A stretch of DNA of 64,000 nt from Lophius americanus (taxonomy: Eukaryota > Chordata > Actinopteri > Lophiiformes > Lophiidae). Below the pieces are notes generated by a model. That model saw only the letters and a program-made list of their open reading frames with translations, did not search any database and was not told where the DNA came from. Positions 1 to 14,700 of the stretch are shown here, piece by piece. Position numbers and translations under genes: made by a program. The DNA is taken from the NCBI GenBank assembly GCA_037951165.1, contig JBBDHG010000057.1, forward strand, positions 13,761,501 to 13,825,500, written 5' to 3'. Within the stretch, counting starts at the first letter, position 1. Every line of letters starts with the position of its first letter.

Positions 1-665
1 CCAAACAGTCACTCTTTCTCTCTAAACCCAGCCGGTCAATTCAAAAGGCTGCTCACCCTCAGTCGGGATCTGCTTGAGGTTTCTGCCATTTAAAAGGTTT
101 TTATTGTCCCACTTCTGGTGTGGGAAAAGCAGGAAAAAATGTGTAATTTGTTGTGTTTTTTCAGGTTCGCTATATAAATATAATTTACTCGACGAATAAA
201 TGCCTCCTGGACTTTTGTAATGGAGTCATTTCTAGGGTCGCAGCAAAGCCCAAGACAGACTCCAGTATGTGCAGAACTCGGCTTCCAGGGTTCTTACCCT
301 CCTCAGGCCTTGCATCATATCACCTCAACCCTCATCCATCTTCATTTGCCCTGGATCAAGTCTAGATCAAGCATTGAATGGAAAATCCTCCGTCTCACCC
401 ACATTACATGACTGACTTCCTCAATCCCTGTAATCCAACCCGGAGAACTGTGGCCCTCAGACGTGCGGCTGCTCTCCACCCCCTACACCAAACTTTGAAC
501 TTTTTGGAAACGGAGCTTTCAGTGTCAGAGCCCCAACCCCCTGGAACGCTCTTGTATTTTCAAAAAAACACCTATACAATCCAATGCCATTATTATTTTT
601 CAGCTCTTATCTTTCAGTGCGTTTTGCTTTGTGTGCTCCTATTTTTTATAGCAGTAAAGCATTCT
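1..665 (+). mobile_element. Decayed L2/Rex-like LINE, 3' end
   Basis: From about 165 the three frames together show the C-terminal part of a LINE RT protein: LLDFCNGVISRV (normally LDYCN), then SSMCRTRLPGFL, ITSTLIHLHLP, KSRSSIEWKILRLTH, YMTDFLNPCNPTRR, and ELSVSEPQPPGTLLY. Frameshifts break it repeatedly. Bases 1-150 also resemble LINE 3' UTR sequence (gaggtttctgcc). It is a dead fragment upstream of gene A exon 3. Confidence 0.6.
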
Positions 666-1326
666 TAGACATCCTGGTCTGGTCTGAGATCAACAATATT
701 TTTTTATAACATTTTCACTTATTATTGTGCACACTAATCTCCTTCTGCTGTTATTGTTGTTTTATGTGGCTGCCGTTGACCTGCCAAGGGCCTAAATGGA
801 ATTTAGCTATAATCTTGCATATTTACATGTACATGCTCATTATATGCACTGTCCCTTTTTATAAATAAATACACTTAAAAAAACGCTGCCAAACGCGCAT
901 CTTGGTTTGAATCACAGCTTCAATTTCCTATGTATTCTTTAAAAAGATCATGCAGATTTCGTCACCAGTTTGCTGTTTTTGGTAAGATTTTAAGGTCTGC
1001 TTTATTTGTTCAGGCAAATTTTAACTAATAATGGGATATCATTATTAGAGGGAGGGATAAAAACCCAAGAAACATTAAACTTTTTCCCATAATACGACCA
1101 TTAACATACTGCCATCGTTACACCAGATGGCTTCCCCCCACATCTCAAGCCGTCAGAATTCTAAATATCTTTCCAAAGTGTTAGCTACTTCCTTTGCTTT
1201 TGGTATATTGGATGAATAAGTCTTAAAAAGATTTTAAATTCTCTAAATGCAGACAAATGTTTACATTAGTCCTTTACTATGTTCAGCGTCAATATCAGTT
1301 TGCTGTCATTTGTTTTTTTATTCCAG
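666..1326. other. Intronic sequence upstream of gene A exon 3
   Basis: AT-rich. I see no exon, no ORF with family similarity and no clear repeat apart from an ataaataaata tail near 860. Gene A exon 2 is not here. Confidence 0.5.
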
Positions 1327-1447
1327 ATTTTGGGATCAAGAGGTTAGAAAGTCTACAAAGAGTCTTGGGAAGCCGAACCTGAGCCGAGCTCTTATTAGGT
1401 GCTATGGGAAGTCCTACGCAGTAGCTGGGCTGTTTGTTTTTTCACTG
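1327..1447 (+). CDS. abcc4-like: Gene A exon 3 (family numbering)
   Basis: First exon seen, 121 nt. Its first base completes a codon from an upstream exon outside the window. It encodes FWDQEV, then the run-in to the first membrane helix. Acceptor ttccag, donor gtatgt. The gene B counterpart is also 121 nt. Confidence 0.88.
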
Positions 1448-4400
1448 GTATGTTGTTATGATTGGTAAATTATGGGATTGTAGATAACAGCAATCAGAGC
1501 TTTGAAGAAATGGAATTCTGAATGTTTTAATTTTTTTAATGCTTTTTTGTCTTCCAGGAGGTAATTAAAGTAATCCAGCCCCTCCTCCTCTGCAAAATAA
1601 TCCAGTACTTTGAGAGTAATGACCCAGACGTTTGGAGAAGTCCTTGCATGGTTTATGCTTATGCTGCTGCCATGTCCCTGTCCGCCTTTGGACTCACCAT
1701 CCTCCAGTATCTCTACTACTATCACGTCCTAAGACTAGGCATGAAGATCCGAGTCGCTGTATGCCACATAATATACAGGAAGGTTGTGAGAGTTCAGTTC
1801 TACCTTCATGTGAACATTCTCAGAAATAGGCTGTGAACTCTGACAGCAACCATTGGCCATGCTACTAATAATTCTCTCTCCAGGCTCTCCGTCTCAGCAA
1901 TGAATCCATGGGCCGAACCACCACAGGACAGATTGTCAACCTCCTTTCAAATGATGTGAATCGATTTGATGAGGTGGAGTGACCCAAGTTTGAAATCATT
2001 TCACTTCTGTTTGAAATATTTCTGATATTGGTGCTATATGACTAGAAAGGGCTGTGATTTCCCATTTTTCTCTAAAAGCAATAAAACAAAAACAAAATGC
2101 ACAGTGGCACATGTGACCAATATATGCTCTGGCGGTCAAGGTGGTTCGTATTTTATTCTCAAGCCCTAGATTTACAGTTTTTCCGTCAAATTTCTTTTCA
2201 TTATGGTGAGAAAGCTTAAAAATACTCATACTAAAAATTGGATTCTCAACATACAGTATATATATTAATCTTAAGAGGTTTTACATTGTTCATTTGCATG
2301 TGAGCTCACCGTTCAGATACAAAGCTTGGTTATATTTGATAAAGCCTCACTTAAACCATAGATATTCTAAACAATATAAAGGCCTAGATGAAATGAAGGC
2401 TTGAGAGAGGAAATTTTGACGGAAACATGATGCTTGAAACATTTCTGGGAATTCTTTTGTTTTAATAGGTTCCTATAATTTATTTATAGTCTGGTTGATA
2501 CTGATTAACAGTAATGCCTCTTCAGCCATGACTTTATTTGTACTTCTAAAGGACATGTTTGTGACATTCTTATATCTCCTAAAATTTACCGGGGGAACTT
2601 AATCTCCATATATTTTTGGGACATAATTTCTCAACTGTTAGTTGAAATTTGTTGCATATGAATCAACTCACAAGAGATTCATCTTTTATATATGTATCAT
2701 ATTTTACTCTTAATGGTTCATGCTTCAAAAATACTTTTTTCAGACATAACTTCACATTTAATTTGATGAGTTCAGTCAGAGAGATTACCAACACAGGGCT
2801 GGGGGTTTAATCGGGGATGCTGTCGGGGACGACAGCATAGGCTTAGTTTTTGTTATATTGTAAATAGAAAAATGAATTGCATTAATATTGTTAAAGGTTA
2901 AATAAATAACTATTGTTTCTACAGATCACATTAGATCTGCACTACCTCTGGGTGGGACCTCTTCAAGCGGTGGTCATCGTTGTTTTACTTTGGTATGACA
3001 TTGGACCCTCGTGTCTGGCAGGTGTTGCAGTCATTTCCCTCATGTTACCTGTACAAACCTGTTTTGGGAAGCTTTTTGGCATCTTCAGGTAAGAAACAAG
3101 CAAAAGCACAAAGATTTATTCCAATAATAGATACAAATTAACTTATTTTTTGCAGGAGCAAATCAGCAGTTCTTGCTGACAATAGAATCCGCATCATGAA
3201 TGAAGTGGTGTCTGGCATCAGGATTATCAAGATGTATGCATGGGAGAAACCATTCTCTGGTCTTGTGACTGAAGTTAGAAGGTAAGGATAACGATTCAAG
3301 TTATTTAAAAAAAGACACATTGTTGGGTGTTGCAATGTGGTAGCATTGACCACTTTAGAAAATGAAGTTTTACTGAGTTACGTGGACATGCACCTGCGTG
3401 TTTTAGTATTTAGTTTAACCCCATCCATGCACATATATTCGGCTATAGCATAGTTCAGGAATATAGAAATACACAGATCATCCATAACATTCAAACCACG
3501 ACGGGTCACATGAATAACTTTGTTTATCTCGTTGCAAGATCTGACACTAGTCAGTCAGGCAGTGGGTGGGTGGGTGGAACCGGACAAAATTGGGGGTATT
3601 GGAAGGATCTGAGCGATTTTGACAAGGGTCAAATTGAGATGGATAGTGAAAAGGGGTCAGAGCATCTCCAAAACCAGAGATTTTTTCAGTGGTAAGTACC
3701 TATAAACATTGGTCTGATGAGGGGCAACCAGTGACGGCTGACTGCGAAGTTGAAGGTGGAAGGTTATATCACCTCCCTGTATCTACCTTTCTCAACCCAG
3801 TGTCCCAGCACCTTAGGTTGCGTTTTGGTTTTATTGCGATAAAATGTCATGGAAGGAAATTTCGTACATCAAAAGTATTAATTAAAATTCAACAAAACTT
3901 GTGAAGAAAAATTAGATAATTACTCTTGTCATTAAAATGTATCTTACTTACCACCTTCTACAACTTAAGCAGATGAAGCTTACAAGACCTATTTTTTCAA
4001 AGAAGGCCCAGAATCTTATGACTCTCAGCCATAAACGTCATCATCTACTGTTGCCTAAGAAAGAAAGTTAGTGGACATCAGCAGCAAAAAAGAGGCCATA
4101 CAATGACAGCTACTTGTTGCATGGTTTCATGTTTATAAGGGATCTACCGTGCATTCTCCCTGTTTGCCAGAAATGTGGTATGATTGCTAAACCAAGCAAT
4201 GGTTCTGAGCAAACTTTAGACCCATTGCAAAAAATGATCCAGCATCAGCCAGCAAGGTTTTCACTTGAAAAGTCAACACAACCAAAAAGATGAAGTGTGT
4301 AAAATTATCAGAAATACTTGTCACGGCTGGCTCAGGAGCAACTGGCAGCAATAAGGGAAGATCACGCGTTATGAAAACGAAACATTTTCCGGACATTATT

Positions 4401-5655
4401 TTGAACACATTGTATATGTCACTGAAGAGGGTGTAACCTATAAGTAGGGTCAGGGACTGTAGTTTCCAGTTGTTTAGTTTAGTTCTGCCTCTCAGACATC
4501 CCTGCCATAATAAAACCGTAAACGTTAATGATTTATTTTGCAAGGGGCGTTATGAGGTGTATTTATATATGTAACCATGCAGTCCCTGTGAGATCTTGCA
4601 CTCTGGGATGGTCTTGCAGAACAGCATGGTGTAAATGTATCTCCTCCATTGTGTTAATGATAATCCTCATAAGTTTTACATGTTAATAAATCATTTTCTT
4701 TTTGTAACACATTTCAAGGAAACCACATACAGAGCTACCTCTGTATGTGGTTTCCACGCATCACATTGCTCTCTGAATTAAAGACTGCAGTGTTTTGTTT
4801 TTTCGTACGTTCACGTACGGTCAGACAGGAGAGAAGTAGGGAAAGCTGCAGCCTTCTGCTTTTATATCTGGTTTTGATGCTTTTTCTTGCCACAGCACTT
4901 TACGCTGGAAAATAACTTATAGGTGAAGAATGTTGTTATCTCAATGCAATGTTACCAGCCAGTGGGCGGTGTATATACAATAATCAGCCATAATATTAAA
5001 ACCAACTGCCTGATCTTGTGTTGGTCCCCCTTTTCCCTCCAACAACAGCTCTGTGACGTACCTTTCTATCGGAATCAGCATTAACCTCTTCAGCAGCGCG
5101 GGTCACAGAAGCTCTCCCCATAGGAATTTGACAACCTTTAGTAGTCCTCACTCCCCATGCATACTCATGACCCTGTCACCAGTTCACTAGTGGTCCATTC
5201 TTAGACTACTTTAATAATAATAATACATTTAATTTATAATGCACTTTACATTTGGATCAAATCTCAAAGTGCTACAAGGCAAAAGCAGATAAAAGCATCA
5301 ATAAAAAAATAAAATAAAATAATAACGTTTTTAAGTTAGTACCCAACTTTGTTGGGTACTAACTGATGCGGACCAAGAACACCCAACTATGGATGTTGTA
5401 ATATTCCTTGCAGTGTCCATGCATTTCCAATCCAACATGTTGTACCTTTAATTTTCTTTTAGTGGTCTTGCATGATGATCTGACGCTAATGCTTTATAAT
5501 ATTCAGCATCAACATCACAATATGCCCAAGTCCAAGAGTCCCCCTTTACAACATGTAATGTCAAGTTCATTCAAACAGATTATTTTACAACTTTCATGCC
5601 AGTAGTGAAGGAACATCTTCACTCCGAATACCTTGTGCGTGCGTGTTCACATCTC

Positions 5656-5719
<64 letters not shown>

Positions 5720-8700
5720 TGAGCTAATTACGACGTTAGTAACAGAAGCTCGGCGTCAAGCTGAAAATTATTCTCAAAGTCCAGATCCACGTCATGGGAC
5801 GTCTTTCATTCATTCTCTGTAACCGCTTAACGGGGGCAGGAGTCTATTCTATCTCTTTAATTACTTCATTCATGCTGAATAAAAAGTGATGTCGTTGGTT
5901 CTGAAACCCCTTCGCGTTTTTGGGATTTATCTTTAAAGTGGACGTTTTCAAAGTTTTCCAGCGCTGTTAAATTTGTACACAGCGTCGGCCTATCTGGGCT
6001 CCTGAAGTTCTTCCATGGACATGCCTGTAGAGTTAGTTATTTCTTACTTCCCATTTCGTTTTTTTCTGCTGTGATCCTTAAATGCAGGCATCTTGCACGT
6101 GAATAGTTCCACTGGACGAGCCGTGTTCACCAGGGATTATTCTGAAACCCCCTTTACATGCTGCGGTTTTCTTCCCAAGAGGACTTGGACGACCCCCTTC
6201 TGAAGGAATTAAATGTCTTTCGGAGAGCTGTGTTTACACATGCAGCATTTTCTGATTAGACTACTTCTTCGAATTTATTCAGAAATAGACCGTCCAGGAG
6301 CGAATCCAGCTGCAACAGTCTGCCTGCCAGCAGGGCTCATAATGAAACTAGCATCTCAAAGTAGGCATGACTGAGTTTACATTTGCCTGATGAAAATCTT
6401 GTGAAACTTAAATTCACTAAAATTCACCATTATATGGGTTGTTTTTTTGTCTTAACAGTTGTAATTTAATCAGTATCATCTATTTTGTTTCACCAATCTT
6501 ACCTTTCATCCAAATGTTGTTTTATATTCCCAGGAAAGAAATCAGTCAGATAATGAAGAGCTCCTACCTACGAGGTCTCAACATGGCCTTCTTCTTTGCC
6601 AGCAACAAGATCATCGTCTTCGCTACCTTTACTGTCTACGTTCTTCAAGGCAACACCATCACTGCAAGCAGTGTGTTTGCCACAATTTCTCTCTACGGTA
6701 CCATCAAGCTCACCGTCACCCTCTTCTTCCCGTTTGCCGTTGAGAAATTGTCAGAGACTGCTGTCAGCATTTGCAGGATTAAGGTCAGTTTTGGGTTTCT
6801 ATATATTTATTTATTAAGAATTACATTTTATAAAAACCTATAAAAATTGACAAATGCCAGCTATTACGGTGAGAATCTTACTGGGGGTATTCCAGAAAGC
6901 GGCTTTAGTTGAAACTCTGAAGTTGTTAACCCCTAAGATGAGGCAAACTCTGTTTTCTGTTCCAGAACTGGAGACCAGTTTAACAGAGGATTAGGGTTAG
7001 AGAGTTAGGTTTCTGCAACAAACCCTGATTATTTTCATGAGACCTCTCCCCACTCCAGAGCCCTCACAAACTTTTCCCTACCTCCTCGACGTCACTTTAT
7101 ATATATTAATGCAGCTGAATAACAGTATATTTACAACTACAGCAAGCAGTATATTAGACAAGAGGACATTTCTAGGCATGAAATCGGCAGCCTGTTAGGT
7201 GTCAAGCCACTGAAAGATATGTCTTCTTGATTCTGTCAAATATATAAGACTGAAGTGAGGTATCGTATAATCATAGACATATCTGCCATCCATTCATTTT
7301 ATTCCACTATCCGGCATTCAGGTTATGGAGGCAGCGGGCCAAGAAAGATATCCCAGACATCCCTCTTTCCTGCTCATCCTGAGGTGTTCCCAGGCCAGGA
7401 AAAAATGTTTTCTCTCCAGACAATTCTGGGTGTACTCAGAATTAACTATGGATCTGTATTTGAGATTAGGCTGCTTTCCACATGCACTTAGTGCCCATAA
7501 ATGAAAATAAAATTCTGTTCAATATAATTTCAATACCTTTACACCTATAATATTAAGAAGAGGATCTCTATTTTCACTGTTATAAAATATTAAAAGGCAG
7601 TTAGGGAGCATTTAACTTTAGCAGCATGGAAAAATCTAAAACAAAAGCATAACAAAACAGTTCCGAAAAGAGAAATTGCACCTTAATAATAGGGACTGCA
7701 AAAAGAAAGTGGGGTAACACTAATATACACATTCACACAAGCAGCAATTTTCTCCCACACCAGTTCTCTTTCCTTTAAAGCTGGAGCACCGTTACTCTTT
7801 TTTTTTTTTTTTTTTTTTTTCAAATATATGCTCATGAACGCATGACACTTGCAGCTCAAATGGAAGGATGTATGGGGACCATAGCATGCCACTGTTTACT
7901 TCTGAAAACTCAGTCTTCTGGAAACTCAGTTCCGGAAGACACTGCTGACCATTTGCAGGAGAAAGGCTTCCCCACAATTATCATAGTTGTACCAGCACAA
8001 CAAAAGGTACAACTATTTATTTACAAATTAACTTGTGCTTACCCAACCTCCCTCTGGGTGCACCGTTCAAGACACGCGTGGACCCAGGTCTCGCTCATGC
8101 GCTCCGTGTCTGATCTCAGACTCTTTCACAGACTGTATCATCACTGGTCATAACCTCTGAGACACTTAAAGAAATTAATGAAAACATGAAAAAACAAAAG
8201 ATACACACTGAGAAGTTTCATTTCTGAAGAGGTGTGTTTTTAATTAAGTGTAAGCTGTTAAACTCTATTTTAGATCCTTAATTTAAAATCGATCAATAAT
8301 TTGCAGTAAAACTCTAACAGCAAGTCTGTTGTATAGGATTTATTTATATTAAAATATTCAACATAATTATAATTCAAAATTATAGAATTGTAGGATTATC
8401 GATGGTAATTTTATTATTTAAATCCTACCTTATACAATGGTATAATTGAATCAAACACAATAACTAATAGTTTTAGATAAACATGGAATCCATCAAATGT
8501 TAAAAGTGCTCTCATATGCAAGTAGATTCTGTTCCTACCTGAGAACAAATCCCAAATAAGAAGATATTGATGAATACCTGCACAGCATTATTGGCAACCA
8601 TTATTACGTCTCCATTAGTCAAACACACACAAGTGTTAACACTTTGTCTTAAACACTCTCGTGTCACGTATTGACATACAACTCCAATCCTGTGATGGAT

Positions 8701-11700
8701 CACAAGAGTTGTGTGGGGGGGATTAGACTCCCTCCGACTTGGTGAAACTGAACCTCTCATGAAAGCAGTGAATTTAATATCAGTGTCTGAGTTTTTAAAT
8801 AACTCTGCTTGTATTCGGCAGAGAAAGCTCTTTTGCGATAGGAATAGTTCCATTCTGCTGAGCCAAGAATTTACAGCAGTGTTGGCTAATTTTCATTTAC
8901 ACATTACATTTCTTATTTTCTCTTGGAAATTCTGATATGTGCATCTCAAAGGTTAATATCAGTGAGAATAAGATCAAACGCAAGCATGTGATTATTAAGA
9001 GGCTCACAGAGTAACAATATGTGTATTGATTAACATTTCCCAGAATTTCCTCTTGCTGGACGAAGTTGAGAGGAGGAACTTTGTGCTGCCTCCGGAGAGA
9101 AAAGAAGAAAACTCCATCAGGATTGAGAACTTGACCTGCTACTGGGATAAGGTAGATATTTTTTCCCTTTTTTTTTTGTCAATTACTTTTTATTAATATC
9201 CTATATGTGAACAACAAATGAACAAATAGAAAGTGTGTGACGGGTAGACAAGCTGACACAATACAAGACCCTCTAAAGAGGAGCCAAATAAAAAACAGTA
9301 CAATAACGGTACGGTGGGGAAACCAGCAAAGTATCAAAATACACATTATATATAAGGGCACATTTACACAAGTCCATTACAACACAACAATAGGTTTATT
9401 CATGATCTATTATACGGGCATTCATGCACTATGCCATATTCTTGTTCCTTCCTATTTTCTCAGCTGTATTAATTCAGACCATACTGCTGACTGACAGGTT
9501 GGCCGTTTCCAGCCGTTTTCATGAAAGACATCAATCTGGGTTCTTAGTTTAAATGTAATTCTCTCCATGGTATAAATATTATGAACTATGTCAATCTATT
9601 ATGCCCACCACCAGGAGGCCATCTGAGCTTAGAAGTTAGTCCGTTGTGCTGGAGCACAGAAGAATCGAGTCAGGTTCTGTCACTGTCCACTGCTGTCTGC
9701 AGAGCCTATCCTTTTCCTCCGCTGAGAAGGTGATGCCACCCATCCTGCTTTGATTTTCAAAGTATCATCTTTTTTTACGTATCTGACCGCGGGATATAGT
9801 TTAGATAATAATTTTTTTATACTTCCCATCTTTATAAGCATTTTGGAAAATATCAATGAGTTCCTGTTCTGCTGGGGTATCTTTTTACAGAAACTTCTCA
9901 CCGATGTAAGTACTAATTTTTGAATATCTAAAATGGTCCTGATTCTGCAAATTCAAGTAATCCTTGAGGTCCTGGAAGTTCATGACCGCTCCCCGGTTTA
10001 TTAGTCTGCAGTTCGCTGTTAAACCCTTACCATTCCAGCCTCTGAACCTGGACTCATGGAATCAGGTAGATATTCTAAACTTAATGGGGAGCCTTCAGAA
10101 ATCCCAAGAACACCAATGTGCTTATAGACTCTTATTTTGTGTTTCCTGCCAGAGTTTGGATTCTCCATCCCTACATAATATCTCGATCACAGTGAAATCC
10201 CACCAGCTCCTGGCCGTCATCGGCCCAGTGGGGGCAGGAAAGGTTGGTACATTTTTGGGCTTTAGGTCTCCTGTGGGTGAAATATTTACAGTGTTGCTCT
10301 ACACGCAACTCACATGTCCCGTATCATCTATGCTCAATAGTCTTCCCTGTTGAGTGCCATCCTGGGAGAACTGCCACAAGACAAGGGGGTGCTGAAGGTC
10401 GAAGGCCGAATAACCTATGCCTCCCAGCAGCCATGGGTTTTCCCTGGAACCATCCGCAGTAACATCTTATTTGGGAAAGAGCTGGATCGCCAGAAGTATG
10501 AGATGGTGATCAGAGCCTGTGCTCTGAAGAGGGTGAGTTCTTAAACAGTATCAGGTAGACCTTCTGGTGGCTACGTTGAAGTCCTTCAATGTTAAATGTT
10601 AACCCCCCTCCATCTGTCTGACATTTTATGCCTCCCCCCCTCTTAAAATATCAATGAGAGGGCGTAAAGAACAAATCCTTCATTCATCACATACAGGACA
10701 TACAAGACAAAGTCTTTTTCTGTATTTGACCCTTCGCTGAGGGAGCAGACCCTTGGAGGCACCCTGGGAGATAGGGTTTCAGGGTCTTGCTCAAGAATCC
10801 TACAACAAGTAGACCCTGTAGGGACTTGAACTGGCTACCTTCCGATCTTTCGATTGGGATACGGCCGCTCTTCCCTCTGAGCTTAAGCCATTTGACCTTT
10901 GAAGTTAAATTTAAAGGTCACATGTGTACGTACTCGGATGTGGTCTATCCACATGTCCTCAAAAACAGAAATGTAACACATGGTTTATTGGGCTCCTAAA
11001 GACATGCCTCTTAAGTTTCTCCAATTGGCTTATTTCTTTTTTCTTTCTTTTTTCTTTCTTTTTTCTTTCTTTTTTCTTTCTTTTAAAATATTAGGATTTT
11101 GAACTTTAGTGAAAAAAATGTTTTCATCAGTAGCAGGGGCATCTTTGTCCTTGACACAAATGTTCTTCTTATTATTTTTGAAATTGAACTTTTTTTACAG
11201 AAATAAAATAGTTGAGACAACCTACACAACTTCTTTCTATTTTGGTCAGGGACGTTTAGGATTCCATGCTTCATTCATAGCTAATTAATCCCATCAGTCA
11301 TACACCAATCTGCCATAACAATAAGACCACTGGCAGCTGAAGTCAGAATAATAGTACTTTTTGTAATATTGCAGCTAAAAGTGGATGGTAAACGTTATTT
11401 ATAAAGTGAACATTTTGACCTTGAAGCTTATGTGTTGGAACCAGGAAAAATTAGCAAACGTGATGAGGGCTGTGATGGCTAGACAACTCGTAAAGAGCAT
11501 CTCCAGAACTGCAGGTCTTGGTGTGTGTTCCTGGTCCACACGGATAAGTACCTACCTGGTGTAAGGAAGGACAACCAGTGAAAGTGTAACGGATTCAAGA
11601 GCTTCTAAGGCTCATTGAAGTATGTGCACACCTTCGTAGGTCTTCTGGAGGTCTTCCATGTCTCAAAGAGTCGGAGCTGTTTTTGAGTAAAAAATGGACC

Positions 11701-14700
11701 TACAAATTTTTGGCCTGTAGATTTCATATAATGGCTAATCATTGTATCTGTACTTTGTCAATTATGATAGAAAGTGGAGTTTTGGACTGATGTTTATACT
11801 AATGAAAAATTCCTAACACCTTGGCACCTTGTTCTGAAATAACAAAAAATATCACGCAGATAAATCACAAATGAAAAAGAAATTTCAAGTGACCAGCCTA
11901 CTTTAAACCTCTGTTGTGTCTTTGAGAGCAGGACCTTGAGCTGCTCCCGGATGGAGACCTGACACTGATCGCAGACAGAGGCGCCACGCTCAGTGGGGGA
12001 CAAAAAGCTCGTGTCAACCTGGCGAGGTTGGAACACCACAACCAATATTTTATGTGCCTATCACACAAGTGTATTTCTGAGACATTAATTTGCATATCCT
12101 AAAGGAGGCTCGTTAGTATTACCTTTATATACTTTTCTGAAACTGACTCTGCTTTCCCTAAAATGTCAGCTCACAGTTTAGTTCCATTCCACTAAATTGT
12201 GTGTTTCGTCAGGGCTGTGTATCAGGATGCGGATATTTACCTCCTGGATGATCCTTTAAGCGCTGTGGATACTGAGGTTGGGAAACATCTATTTGAACAG
12301 TGAGTGACATATATCCATTTGAAAGATCTTTATCCCAATCAGGTTCTCATACAGTATGTACAGAACTCCCTATTTTTTAGTTGTAATACATGCTCAGAGA
12401 TAGTATTTAGTAGTGATTTGCAGTGGCTTATTAATGCAGACATATGGAGTGTTTAAAGTGCGAAGGATGAACTTTGTTGTGCATGAAGTAGACGGTTACG
12501 TCACAGCTCTCCATGAACATAGGAAGATCACAGACGCTGTTTACATAGTTTGTATGTCTGTGTTTCCATGTTCAGGTGCATCTGTGGCCTGCTGCAGAAC
12601 AAGTGTCGCATCTTAGTCACCCACCAGCTGCAGCATCTGAGGGCAGCCGACCAAATTGTGGTCCTCAAAGAGGTTTGTGGCCTTTTTGTGGTTTTAATTC
12701 TAGAAACAAAAAGCTACATTTGTCACTGACTTTTTTTGAAGAAGTAGAAAAAAAGCAGACAACAATGAGAAAACACAAGCCATCTTTAAATTGTAACTGT
12801 GACTCAATCAACATTCAATATTGTTAATGTAATGAGAGTACAATGATTGTAATGTGCAACCAGATGGCTTGGTTGAACGTTGTCTACCAAATATTGCATT
12901 TTTTATATATATAGATATATCTATTTATCTATCTATTTATCTATTTATCTTATCTTATCTTATCTTTCTAACCTAACCCACCAATAAATCCTGAAAGAGC
13001 GTGAACTATGTGTTGGCAGGCAAAACTAGTGGAAACTCTGATGGAGCTCAAAGCAGTCCTCTGAACTAGATTCCCTTTAAGGTTTCTTCTAGGGTACCTT
13101 GTGCTCAGTGTTTGCAGTTTTATCTGATGGAGCAAATGTTGAGAGGTCAGGGGGCTAAAACAATCTTGACTTCCACAATTTCAAACTTTTAATGAATATT
13201 AAGCCCTACTTGTTGGTTGGTTTAAAATGTCTGACATTAGGACTAATGTCTGGATACGTCCCTTAAAGATGAGGGTTCTGCTTTTCTATTGGATTATGAA
13301 AAATCTGGTGTGAAATAAGTGCAATTATGAATAACATGACAAAAAATACTGGTTTTCGCTCATCTAGGTTCACTGACATTTTAACAACCTAATGACCTAG
13401 GAAGGGCTAAAACTCAAACACCATAATTTACTGAAACTAGACTAATGTACCCACTGTTTTATTTGACTGAAGTAAGACTAAAATGTTCAAAATATTAGCC
13501 AAAAAGGATAATATTGACTATATTGGATAAATACATTTGAGGATATTTGATTCAGGACTAAGATAAAAGAAATGTATAAATAGCTGAAAAACTGCACTAA
13601 CCCTGCAGATTTATATTTAATTTAACTGAATATGTTCTCTAATAATATTACACTCATATAACACTGATGGGGAGGACCTGAAGGTCTACAGGTTGAACAG
13701 ACACTCTTATATGATTTTAATGCAAATTCCTCTTAACCAGTGTCAAACTCCCAAAAAAGTCTCATTCCAGTACATTCCTCTCCAACAGCTACACAGTTAA
13801 TACCTTCCCCATCAATCATCTTCTGTAGTTATTCATTTGATCCAGGGTTGCAGTGCTGTCTGCTGCTTCTACATTTTTTAACCAGTCATTAGCTTGCATA
13901 AAATGGCACAAGTTATATCACAAGGAATAATCAGCCACATAGAAGTTAGAACTTGTACAGCACAGGGAAGAAATGGGACTTCAGCACCTTTTCCTGGTCG
14001 TAAAGGTTAAGGCTTTCCCATGAATGCAGGAACAAATATGATGATTTGTAACCTCTTTATTGAAGACACTCACAGAACGTTTGCTAGCGCATCTTTTTTT
14101 TTGAACTTTTACTCTTTTCTTTGCTCTGGATTAGAACCAAAATATATTATGGTTTAAATAAGATAAATATAAGTTGTGTTTTGCTTCATCGGTTTCTCTT
14201 CAGCTTATTGGGAGAAGGGTTGGTCTGTGTGTGTATAGTTCAGAGCCTGTCTGAGGGGAGGCCGGTGAACAGGTGGTGGCTGGAGGTTTCGTAATGTTGT
14301 TGGGTTGTTTGTGGAGACGACTCAAGTGAACCTCAACCTGATTTGGGTGAGTCGACACGCACAACCTTTTGCCAGCCTAAGGGTCAGGCTGACCCAGTCA
14401 CACTGATTGACTTGTCCCTTTTGTCTTAGGTTTATCCAAACATTTCTTTTTGCCAAGAACATGCTCTGAGAGGGGGTCAGAGTTTCCCTGACTTCATAAT
14501 TTTTCAAGAAAACATTAGTTCAGACCTTTTGCCAAGACCATTCTGACTTTGGGGTCAAGAACATTAAGAAAGTTGAATTCCACCACAGGAGGTCCTTTCT
14601 GGCAGAACTACATGAAGATACTCTGTTATGCAACATGACATGTTTTCACCAGTTTTTGGGGGGTGGATCCTGTGCCTCACGGTCTTTAGAATAGATCATG

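Larger units (their letters stand above)
10533..11931 (+). other. Gene A intron 11
   Basis: Holds a tRNA-like repeat (10700-10900), a C/T-rich tandem repeat (11036-11084) and a Tc1-like fragment (11298-11640), each listed separately. Nothing else recognised. Confidence 0.55.

Noticed and set aside
1..1326. Exon 2 or promoter of gene A
   Set aside because: The region is LINE debris and AT-rich intron; no N-terminal ABCC4 motif is visible.
4187..4543. 118-codon ORF on the - strand in gene A intron 7
   Set aside because: No family motifs, no support from gene B, and low-complexity AT-rich context. Treated as chance.
5658..5717. Regulatory GAGA-type element
   Set aside because: A plain dinucleotide microsatellite inside an intron explains it.
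10795..10895. Functional tRNA gene
   Set aside because: A and B boxes are degenerate and no acceptor stem is visible.
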